A stretch of 5,302 nt of DNA from Coraliomargarita sp. CAG:312. GTDB lineage: Bacteria > Verrucomicrobiota > Verrucomicrobiia > Opitutales > Intestinicryptomonadaceae. Below are positions 1-5,302 of the stretch, one piece after another. The stretch spans positions 12,493-17,794 of the forward strand of contig FR901638.1 in NCBI GenBank assembly GCA_000438015.1, read 5' to 3'. The notes under the pieces are model-generated. The model was not told where the DNA came from, did not search any database, and saw only the letters and a program-made list of their open reading frames with translations. The position numbers and the translations under genes were made by a program. Position 1 is the stretch's first letter; every line of letters begins with the position of its first letter.

Positions 1-95
1 ACGCCTTTATCCGAACTGGCGCATCCGAAAGCCAGCAATGAAATAGCTGAAAAAACAGCCGCGGACAATTTTGAAGTGCTCTTGTTTTGTTTCAT
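1..95 (-). CDS. Predicted lipoprotein, N-terminal fragment (rest lies beyond the left edge)
   Basis: Reading the minus strand from an ATG at 95 gives 31 open codons up to the window edge. The peptide has a lipoprotein signal layout: a Lys-bearing n-region (MKQNKSTSK), a hydrophobic core at about residues 10-23 (LSAAVFSAISLLAF), then G24-C25 followed by ASSDKG. Cys25 would be lipidated and the precursor cut before it by signal peptidase II. The lipobox is slightly unusual, with Ala at -3 and Phe at -2 instead of the common Leu-(Ala/Ser). No Asp follows the Cys, so outer-membrane sorting is plausible by the enterobacterial rule. No Shine-Dalgarno is seen: the 20 nt before the ATG are nearly all A/T and include TATAAT directly against the start. 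The gene lies downstream of the 195-residue protein on the same strand after a 139-nt gap. Too little is present to assign a function. Confidence 0.72.
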   Translation of the reverse strand, partial: MKQNKSTSKLSAAVFSAISLLAFGCASSDKG

Positions 96-234
96 ATTAT
101 ATTATGTTATGTGTTGTTGTATCTATAAAAAAACTTTCCATTCCCCGACCCGACAGCAGACTATCTTCCAACAATCCTCTTGGCAAGATTTCCGACGCCC
201 GCAAAGAGTTTCAGCCAGCTTCGGCACCGGAGGT

Positions 235-822
235 TCAACGGTCGAAAAGCTCCATTTGCGGGAGGCGCAGCATATTGTAATTTTTAAGTATGCGTATGGT
301 TTGAAGCAGGTCGCTTTTGACATAATTATTGTTCACTTCAATGCTGTCGGCAATATTGCGCAGCATATGCGGATATGTAAGAATGCCGTCAACGCCTTTA
401 GATTTGAGCAAATTTACGCTTTTCTGGCGCTCCGAACGGTTTTTCGGCAAAGACGGAATAGCCAATATCTTAAAAACCTTGCCGCCTTGCTGAAACATTG
501 ATTCCACGCGCTTTAACGCATTATTTTGCAAAAACTTAAAAATTTCATCCGAAGAATTTAATATGGCGGCTGAAAACGTCGACGTATGCCATCCCTTTAC
601 TGAAACGACAGCCTGGCGAATTTTTGAAATATCTTGAGCAGATAACACAAAGCCGATATCGTTTTGCCCCGCATCCGAGCAATTTGGATTATACACAACC
701 AAGTCAATTTCCTCGTCCGCCCGTTTCTTGCGCGATTGAACTTGATACTTATAAAACTGCCTGACCAAAAAGCCGTTTATTTCAAAATATTCCCTGACAA
801 TATTTTCGTCGATTCCCGCCAT
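235..822 (-). CDS. Conserved-looking hypothetical protein, 195 aa, possible PD-(D/E)XK-like fold
   Basis: I do not recognise a named family. The frame stays open upstream to 933, but I place the start at the ATG at 822 (MAGIDENIVREYF). The extra 37 residues are Phe-rich translation of A-tract intergenic DNA. An ATG two codons further upstream, at 828, is equally possible. The protein is soluble-looking, with no signal peptide or membrane segment. Visible parts are an N-terminal helix (about 4-15), a GFLVRQ strand (17-22), a basic stretch (RKKR, 31-34), EEIDLVVYNP (37-46), AVVSVKGWH (71-79), a second alpha/beta half with KILAIPSLP (118-126) and KGVDGILTY (142-150), and a C-terminal helix with KSDLLQTIRILKNY (169-182). 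The pair D40 and S74-x-K76, after a helix with Glu6/Glu11, resembles motifs II and III of PD-(D/E)XK nucleases such as YraN, but Ser stands where Glu/Asp is usual. It is divergent from xseB and shares its upstream region. DNA-related activity is only an inference. Confidence 0.8.
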   Translation of the reverse strand: MAGIDENIVREYFEINGFLVRQFYKYQVQSRKKRADEEIDLVVYNPNCSDAGQNDIGFVLSAQDISKIRQAVVSVKGWHTSTFSAAILNSSDEIFKFLQNNALKRVESMFQQGGKVFKILAIPSLPKNRSERQKSVNLLKSKGVDGILTYPHMLRNIADSIEVNNNYVKSDLLQTIRILKNYNMLRLPQMELFDR

Positions 823-828
823 ATACAT

Positions 829-857
829 AATATAGATAGTTGATATGCCGCTGTTTT
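829..857 (-). promoter_or_regulatory. Tentative promoter of the 195-aa gene, possibly giving a leaderless mRNA
   Basis: On the minus strand TATATT (834-829) is a good -10-like hexamer. Its usual start point, about 7 nt downstream, would fall on the A of the ATG at 822. The hexamer 17 nt upstream is AAAACA (857-852), which matches only the last three bases of TTGACA. There is no Shine-Dalgarno before the ATG, which fits a leaderless or very short-leader transcript. In such AT-rich DNA a chance -10 match is quite likely. Confidence 0.22.
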
Positions 858-870
858 TCCACCAAAAAAA

Positions 871-885
871 CGCAATTTGCGCAAA
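871..885. repeat. Overlapping inverted repeats (CGCAA/TTGCG) between divergent genes
   Basis: The sequence CGCAATTTGCGCAAA holds two overlapping dyads. CGCAA (871-875) and TTGCG (877-881) form an inverted repeat around one central T, and TTTGCGCAAA (876-885) is a perfect 10-bp palindrome. CGCAA therefore occurs twice in direct orientation, nine bases apart (871 and 880), with TTGCG between. A-runs flank it at 864-870 and 883-888. It sits in the 140-nt region between the 822 start and the xseB start, where a shared operator would be expected. The arrangement is directly visible; the binding role is an inference and no cognate regulator is present in the window. Confidence 0.4.
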
Positions 886-962
886 AAATTTCACAACACA
901 ATCATATATAAAACATAAAAAAAAACTTGTCATTGCAACCGCTTGGGTAAATTATTGAGAGA

Positions 963-1196
963 ATGGGTACAAAGTTGAAACAGACAAAAGAGTCTTTTGA
1001 AGATACTCTAAAAGAACTCGAAGATATTCTTAAAGAGCTAGAGAATACTCAAACGCCTCTTGAAGATCTGGTCGAACGCTATAAGCGCGCCCAAGAATGC
1101 CTTGCAATATGCCGCAAAAAGCTCGACGACGCCGAAATGCAAATAAAAAAGCTCGAACCTGACGGAGAAGAAGACTTTTCCCTTGAAAGTGAATAG
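963..1196 (+). CDS. xseB: Exodeoxyribonuclease VII small subunit XseB
   Basis: This 77-residue acidic helical protein matches the XseB family, whose usual length is about 60-85 residues. XseB wraps the XseA catalytic subunit to form exonuclease VII, a cytoplasmic nuclease that degrades single-stranded DNA in repair. The signature is continuous: SFEDTLKELEDILKELEN (11-28), then the TPLEDLVERYKRAQECL turn-and-helix (31-47), then CRKKLDDAEMQIKKLEP (50-66). These are two coiled-coil-forming helices with the conserved Pro-Leu-Glu at the turn. The tail (67-77) is acidic and probably disordered. xseA is not in the window. The gene is first in a tight plus-strand series, ending 26 nt before dxs. Only a purine-rich GAGAGA precedes the ATG, not a good Shine-Dalgarno. 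A weak TTGTCA/TAAATT pair lies at 927-953 with a short 15-nt spacer, too poor to call a promoter. Confidence 0.93.
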   Translation: MGTKLKQTKESFEDTLKELEDILKELENTQTPLEDLVERYKRAQECLAICRKKLDDAEMQIKKLEPDGEEDFSLESE

Positions 1197-1222
1197 CGCC
1201 AGCCGCAAAAATATTTTAAAAA

Positions 1223-3121
1223 ATGTCTATTTTAAGTTCTATAAATTCCCCCGAAGACGTAAAAAAGTTAAAGCCTGAACAACTCCCCGATTTGGCTTAC
1301 GAAATTCGCCAACAAATCATAGATGTGACATCTCAAAAAGGAGGCCATGTCAGCCCGAATCTCGGCATTGTAGAACTTTCAATAGCTCTCCACAGGGTTT
1401 TTGACACGCCTAAAGACCAGATACTTTTTGACGTATCGCACCAGTGCTATACCCACAAGCTTCTTACCGGCAGAAATAACGAAAAATTCCGCAATCTCCG
1501 CCAAACCGGAGGAATCAGCGGATTTTGCAACCGCTTTGAAAGCCCGCACGACGCCTTCGGCGCGGGGCATGCCGGAACGGCGCTTTCGGCGGCCTTGGGA
1601 CTGGCGGCCGCGCGCGATAAAAATGGAACCGATGAAAATATCATAGCGGTTGTCGGAGACGCAGCCCTCACAAACGGCGTGACGTTTGAGGCCTTCAACA
1701 ACATAGCAAATGCGACAAAGAAAATGATTGTCGTTCTAAACGACAATAAGATGTCTATTTCAAAGAACGTAGGCGCAATTTCCCAATACTTAAACAGCGT
1801 AATTACAAATCCTACGTACAATAGATTATACGCCGACATGAACGCGTTTCTCAAAAAGCTTCCGCTCGGAGAAACTGTGGCATCGGTTGCCGCCAAGGCA
1901 GCCAGCGACGCAAAGGGATTTATCCTGCCGTCCTCTCTCTTTGAGTATTTCGGTTTGATGTACCTAGGGCCGATAGACGGACACGATATTGCCCAATTAG
2001 AAAAATACCTCAATTTCTGCAAAAAATCCACCCGCCCAATCCTTCTGCATGTTTTGACGACAAAGGGAAAAGGCCTGGAAGTTGCCGTGCGCAACCCTGA
2101 AAAATTCCACGGAGCAACTCCGTACAATGTCGTCACAGGCGAATCGACTGCAAACGGCGACAAATCGATTCCAAACTACCAAGACGCAATGGGCAAAGCG
2201 CTGTTGCGATATGCAAAAAAAGACCCAAAAATCGTTGGAATAACGGCGGCAATGGCGTCAGGCACAGGGCTTTCCTTCTTAAAGAACGAACTTCCAGGAC
2301 AATTCTTCGATGTCGGCATAGCTGAAGAACACGCCGCAGTTTTCGCAGCCGGAATGGCTTGCAAAGGATTTAAGCCTGTTGCCGCCATTTATTCCACTTT
2401 CATGCAGCGCGCCTACGACTGTGCAATGCATGACGTATGCCTGCAAAACCTGCCGGTCACATTCTGCCTGGACCGCGCCGGGCTGAGCCCCAACGACGGC
2501 GCTACACACCACGGGCTTTTCGACATATCATTCCTTCGCCCGCTTCCGAACGCCGTTATAATGCAGCCTTCAAACGAAGACGAATTGGCTGATATGCTAT
2601 ACACTTCGGTTGAATCTAAGCGCCCATGTTTCATACGCTATCCCAGGGGCAAAGGAGAGGGCGTTCCAATAAAGGAAGATCCGCAAAAACTACCAATAGG
2701 CAAAGCTGAAACGCTTAGGGAATCCGACGGGAACATATGCATTTGGGCGCTTGGGAACATGGTGTCGGAGGCTAAAAAGGTTGCGGACATATTTGCGTCC
2801 GGCGGCGTAAAAGTAGGCGTTGTGAACGCGCGTTTCGTGAAGCCGCTAGATGCGGAACTTCTTCTAAAAGACGCAGATTCCAATAAGTTGATTGTGACTT
2901 TAGAAGACCACGCGGCCAGCGGAGGATTCGGTTCGGCTATAGCTGAAACCCTTTCGTCAAACAACAAAAAATGCGCTCTGCAGATAATAGGCTGGCCCGA
3001 CAAATTCATACCGCACGGCACAAATGTAAAAATCCTTCGCGAACAAAACGGACTTGGAACCGCCCAAATTGCCGCTCGCATAGCAGACAATGCAAAAAGT
3101 TTAGGAATAAAACTCAGTTAG
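1223..3121 (+). CDS. dxs: 1-deoxy-D-xylulose-5-phosphate synthase (divergent form)
   Basis: Dxs joins pyruvate and glyceraldehyde 3-phosphate, using thiamine diphosphate (TPP) and Mg2+, to make DXP, the entry and main control point of the MEP isoprenoid pathway. At 632 residues it has the family length (E. coli 620) and the usual order: N-terminal TPP domain (about 1-300), pyrimidine-binding transketolase domain (about 315-480), C-terminal domain (about 495-625). Visible sites are H42 in GGH, H73 in DVSHQCYTHK, H116 in GAGHAG, Mg/TPP ligands D146 (GDA) and N175 (NDN), the LGPIDGHD motif (248-255), catalytic E368 in VGIAEEH, Y390 and R396 in YSTFMQRAYD, and D425/H429 in the DRAG...THHG segment (417-431). 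Several normally constant positions differ: DVGHQ is DVSHQ, GHSST is GHAGT, GDG is GDA and NDNE is NDNK. All key catalytic residues I can place are kept, so I expect activity. No Shine-Dalgarno is seen before the ATG. It ends 13 nt before ispA. Confidence 0.95.
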   Translation: MSILSSINSPEDVKKLKPEQLPDLAYEIRQQIIDVTSQKGGHVSPNLGIVELSIALHRVFDTPKDQILFDVSHQCYTHKLLTGRNNEKFRNLRQTGGISGFCNRFESPHDAFGAGHAGTALSAALGLAAARDKNGTDENIIAVVGDAALTNGVTFEAFNNIANATKKMIVVLNDNKMSISKNVGAISQYLNSVITNPTYNRLYADMNAFLKKLPLGETVASVAAKAASDAKGFILPSSLFEYFGLMYLGPIDGHDIAQLEKYLNFCKKSTRPILLHVLTTKGKGLEVAVRNPEKFHGATPYNVVTGESTANGDKSIPNYQDAMGKALLRYAKKDPKIVGITAAMASGTGLSFLKNELPGQFFDVGIAEEHAAVFAAGMACKGFKPVAAIYSTFMQRAYDCAMHDVCLQNLPVTFCLDRAGLSPNDGATHHGLFDISFLRPLPNAVIMQPSNEDELADMLYTSVESKRPCFIRYPRGKGEGVPIKEDPQKLPIGKAETLRESDGNICIWALGNMVSEAKKVADIFASGGVKVGVVNARFVKPLDAELLLKDADSNKLIVTLEDHAASGGFGSAIAETLSSNNKKCALQIIGWPDKFIPHGTNVKILREQNGLGTAQIAARIADNAKSLGIKLS

Positions 3122-3124
3122 GAG
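3120..3124 (+). promoter_or_regulatory. Ribosome binding site of ispA overlapping the dxs stop codon
   Basis: AGGAG begins inside the dxs TAG stop (3119-3121) and lies 10 nt before the ispA ATG. The overlap suggests that ribosomes finishing dxs help start ispA translation. It also fixes the ispA start at 3135. Confidence 0.7.
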
Positions 3125-3134
3125 CCAAACACGC

Positions 3135-4028
3135 ATGACACAACAGGAATTTAAAAAGGAATTTGAAGAAAAACGGCTAAAAGTTGAAGACGCCATTAGG
3201 CGCCTGCTTCCCCCTGAAGATACCCGCCCGTCAATAGTCCATCAAGCCATGCGGTACAGCATGGAAGCCGGGGGGAAACGCCTTAGGCCAATGCTGATTC
3301 TTGCAGCGCACGACATGTTCCCTTCTCAAATAGACCCATATCCGGCTTGCGTTGCGATAGAATGCCTGCATACATACTCGCTTATACACGACGACCTGCC
3401 CTGCATGGACAATTCAGACCTTCGCCGCGGGAAGCCAACCTGCCATAAGAAGTTCGACGAAACTATGGCGCTATTGGCTGGAGACGCCCTTCTGACATAT
3501 GCATTTGAGCTCCTTGCCAAGCACTACCAAGATACGCCGCGCATAGCAGCTGGACTTGTTCTAGACCTTTCCATAGCCGGCGGAAGCCAAAAAATGATAG
3601 GCGGGCAAGTGGAGGATGTCCTTGGCGAGCGCGACGGGAAAATGACGCCAGACAAACTTGAATTTATTCATCATAATAAAACAGCAGCCCTTATAACCGC
3701 TGCTGTGACGATGGGCATAAGGCTGTCGGATTCCTACGATGTCCAAAAGCTGGAAGTCGCTCGGGAGATCGGCAAAAATATAGGGCTGGCATTCCAAGTA
3801 ATAGACGACATCTTGGATGTCACAAGCGACGACGCCACTATGGGTAAAACCACTGGCCTTGACGCCCAAAACGAGAAAATGACATATGTATCTTTGTACG
3901 GCATTGAAAGGTCGCGCGAAATTGCCGCCGAACTTACCGGCAAAGCAATAGCAGACTGCCAAAAGTTAAGCGACAATTGCGAATTTTTCAAAGCGCTTAT
4001 AACCTATATGCAAAATAGAATAAACTAA
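3135..4028 (+). CDS. ispA: Farnesyl diphosphate synthase (short-chain trans-prenyltransferase)
   Basis: The enzyme condenses dimethylallyl or geranyl diphosphate with isopentenyl diphosphate, most likely to C15 farnesyl diphosphate, precursor of undecaprenyl carrier lipid and quinone tails. Its 297 residues match E. coli IspA (299). Visible motifs are GGKRLRP (46-52), the first Asp-rich motif DDLPCMD (86-92) with the two-residue insertion of bacterial type II enzymes, LRRGKPT (96-102), GGQVED (156-161), HHNKTA (179-184), FQVIDDILD (220-228) holding the second DDxxD (224-228), and GKT (237-239) with the EKMTY segment (247-251). The residue five before the first Asp motif is Tyr81. In family rules an aromatic there favours C15 over C20 product, so I prefer FPP synthase to GGPP synthase. 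It is probably translationally coupled to dxs. The next gene starts 101 nt downstream. Confidence 0.93.
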   Translation: MTQQEFKKEFEEKRLKVEDAIRRLLPPEDTRPSIVHQAMRYSMEAGGKRLRPMLILAAHDMFPSQIDPYPACVAIECLHTYSLIHDDLPCMDNSDLRRGKPTCHKKFDETMALLAGDALLTYAFELLAKHYQDTPRIAAGLVLDLSIAGGSQKMIGGQVEDVLGERDGKMTPDKLEFIHHNKTAALITAAVTMGIRLSDSYDVQKLEVAREIGKNIGLAFQVIDDILDVTSDDATMGKTTGLDAQNEKMTYVSLYGIERSREIAAELTGKAIADCQKLSDNCEFFKALITYMQNRIN

Positions 4029-4129
4029 TTTACAGAACCATATTTTAGGGAATTGGCTTTAATAGGCGCAGCAGATGCCGCAAAATATTTTTATCGAACT
4101 ACAATCGGTCTAATAAAAAAGGACAAATT
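4029..4129 (+). other. ispA-fabV intergenic gap without a clear terminator
   Basis: These 101 nt contain no credible gene. The best hairpin pairs GCA with TGC around GCAGATGCCGC (about 4068-4078), only three base pairs, followed by the AT-rich AAAATATTTTTAT. That is too weak to call an intrinsic terminator. TTGGCT at 4053-4058 has no -10 at proper spacing. Whether fabV is co-transcribed with ispA or has its own start cannot be settled from the sequence. Confidence 0.4.
4119..4123 (+). promoter_or_regulatory. Ribosome binding site of fabV
   Basis: AAGGA, within a longer A-run (4115-4120), sits 6 nt before the ATG at 4130. It is one of only two good Shine-Dalgarno sequences in the window and fixes the fabV start. 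Confidence 0.7.
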
Positions 4130-5302
4130 ATGATAGTAGAACCCAAAGTAAAAGGATTCCTTTGCATAACCGCCCATCCCGAAGGTTGCGCGGCAAATGT
4201 CAGGGAACAAATAGAATATGTAAAGAGCAAGGGTGCAATAAAAGACTCGTGCAAGAGCGTTCTGGTTATAGGCTCCTCCACGGGATATGGATTGGCAAGC
4301 CGCATAGTTTCGGCATTCGGATGCGGAGCGGCTACAATAGGAGTATTTTTTGAGCGACCCGCGGACACCGCGCGAGGGCGCCCCGCAAGCGCCGGATGGT
4401 ACAATACGGCAGAATTTACAAAACAAGCCCAGGCTGCAAACCTTTACGCCGCCAACATAAACGGCGACGCGTTCTCCAGCGAAATAAAGAAACAAGCGAT
4501 TGAGGCCATCAAAAAAAGCCCTATGGGCAAAGTCGATTTAGTTGTTTATTCTCTGGCGGCTCCCCGCAGGACAGACCCTGCGACAGGCGAAGTTTATAAA
4601 AGCGTATTGAAGACCGTCGGGCAAGAACGCAAGGACAAAAGTCTGGATACCGACAAAGGCGAAGTTGTAGAAGTGTCGGTACCGGTTGCCAATGAACGCG
4701 AAATATTCGAGACAGTAAAAGTAATGGGCGGAGACGACTGGGAACTTTGGATAAAGGCTTTGGACGAAGCTGGAGTTCTCGCGGAAGGTTGCACAAGCTT
4801 GGCGTATTCCTATATAGGCCCTGAATTGACCTACCCCATTTACCGCAGCGGCACAATAGGCATGGCAAAAAAGGACCTTGAAAAGGCCGCTGAGCGCATA
4901 GACGCCATTCTTAAGTTGCATAGAGGAAAGGCGTTTGTCTCGATAAACAAAGCTTTGGTGACTCAGGCTAGCAGTGCGATTCCCGTGGTTCCGCTTTACG
5001 TTTCAATCCTCTACAAGGTGATGAAAGAAAAAGGCATACACGAAGACTGCATTAGGCAAATCCAGCGGCTATTCGCTACACAGCTTTACAATGACAACTT
5101 TTTGGATTTCGACGACGCCGGAAGAGTGCGCATAGACAATTTGGAATTGCGCGACGATGTTCAAAAGGAAGTCTTTGAAATTTGGCCCAAGGTAAACACT
5201 CAAAATTTGAATGAACTCACCGACTTCGCCGGATATAAAAGCGAATTTATGAAACTATTCGGGTTTGGCAGGCCGGATATCGATTATTCAAAAGACGTAG
5301 AG
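4130..5302 (+). CDS. fabV: FabV-type NADH-dependent enoyl-ACP reductase (3' end cut by the window)
   Basis: FabV reduces trans-2-enoyl-ACP with NADH, the last step of each type II fatty-acid elongation cycle. Relatives reduce trans-2-enoyl-CoA. From the ATG at 4130, 391 codons are open to the edge; FabV proteins are about 395-400 residues, so only a few codons and the stop are missing. Visible features are the N-terminal IVEPKVKGFLCITAHPEGC (2-20), the nucleotide-binding GSSTGYGLASR (48-58) with Tyr53 at the same number reported as conserved in FabV, DLVVYSLAAPRR (136-147), the catalytic Tyr-x8-Lys pair Y238/K247 in YRSGTIGMAKK, VTQASSAIPVVPLY (277-290) of the substrate loop, and the C-terminal FMKLFGFG (373-380). 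The eight-residue spacing separates FabV from FabI (six). FabV enzymes from other bacteria are known for low triclosan sensitivity. It lies on the same strand as the isoprenoid genes after a 101-nt gap. Confidence 0.95.
   Translation, partial: MIVEPKVKGFLCITAHPEGCAANVREQIEYVKSKGAIKDSCKSVLVIGSSTGYGLASRIVSAFGCGAATIGVFFERPADTARGRPASAGWYNTAEFTKQAQAANLYAANINGDAFSSEIKKQAIEAIKKSPMGKVDLVVYSLAAPRRTDPATGEVYKSVLKTVGQERKDKSLDTDKGEVVEVSVPVANEREIFETVKVMGGDDWELWIKALDEAGVLAEGCTSLAYSYIGPELTYPIYRSGTIGMAKKDLEKAAERIDAILKLHRGKAFVSINKALVTQASSAIPVVPLYVSILYKVMKEKGIHEDCIRQIQRLFATQLYNDNFLDFDDAGRVRIDNLELRDDVQKEVFEIWPKVNTQNLNELTDFAGYKSEFMKLFGFGRPDIDYSKDVE

Noticed and set aside
96..101. Perfect TATAAT (minus sense) as promoter of the lipoprotein gene
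   Set aside because: It directly abuts the ATG, so transcription would start inside the coding region, and no -35 is found at the right spacing (AGATAC).
147..186. Bulged stem CTTGCCAA/TTGGAAG (minus sense) as a terminator of the 195-aa gene
   Set aside because: It is not followed by a T-run; the nearest run lies about 40 nt further on.
76..501. Plus-strand open frame of 141 codons, antisense to the lipoprotein leader and the 195-aa gene
   Set aside because: No ribosome binding site and no family pattern, and it lies opposite a gene with clear protein-like composition; a frame shadow.
823..933. N-terminal extension of the 195-aa protein, with a hydrophobic Phe-rich segment that could look like a membrane anchor
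   Set aside because: It is the translation of A-tract intergenic DNA on the opposite strand, lacks a ribosome binding site, and the protein-like pattern begins only at MAGID (822).
1447..2163. Minus-strand open frame of 238 codons inside dxs
   Set aside because: It lies wholly opposite the TPP domain of dxs, whose motifs are unambiguous; its Pro/Ser/Phe-rich product is typical of antisense reading.
4066..4095. Possible intrinsic terminator after ispA
   Set aside because: Only three consecutive base pairs can form and the following tract is mixed A/T, so it does not meet a reasonable hairpin-plus-U-run standard.
4091..4495. Minus-strand open frame of 134 codons opposite the start of fabV
   Set aside because: fabV motifs occupy the plus strand without interruption; this frame has no independent support.

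Overview
The window reads as an ordinary stretch of bacterial chromosome, most likely from the Verrucomicrobiota (PVC group; Opitutae-like is my best guess). The guess rests on three things: the unusual form of the Dxs protein (GGHVSPNLG, DVSHQ, GAGHAGTA, GDAA), which I associate with verrucomicrobial Dxs from memory; the small conserved-looking MAGID protein beside it; and AT-rich start regions with little Shine-Dalgarno signal. No search was run, so the taxonomy is an inference. Base composition is moderate, and ATA (Ile) and AGG (Arg) codons are used freely.

Layout. Positions 1-822 carry two genes on the minus strand: the first 31 codons of a predicted lipoprotein (95 to 1, running off the left edge) and, upstream of it, a 195-residue protein of unknown function (822 to 235). 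Positions 823-962 are a divergent intergenic region with A-tracts and a compact set of CGCAA/TTGCG inverted repeats. Positions 963-5302 carry four plus-strand genes: xseB (exonuclease VII small subunit), dxs (1-deoxy-D-xylulose-5-phosphate synthase), ispA (farnesyl diphosphate synthase) and fabV (enoyl-ACP reductase, cut by the right edge a few codons before its expected end).

How they work together. xseB, dxs and ispA are closely packed (26 and 13 nt gaps) and form the familiar xseB/isoprenoid cluster, here ordered xseB-dxs-ispA rather than the enterobacterial xseB-ispA-dxs. Dxs makes the first intermediate of the MEP pathway. IspA condenses its C5 products into a C15 chain that feeds undecaprenyl carrier and quinone synthesis. 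fabV follows after 101 nt with its own strong ribosome binding site and completes fatty-acid elongation, so most of this block supplies envelope lipid precursors. I see no IS element, CRISPR array, tRNA or rRNA. The points most worth a second look are the non-canonical cofactor-pocket motifs of Dxs, a possible PD-(D/E)XK nuclease fold in the 195-residue protein, and the inverted-repeat cluster between the divergent genes.
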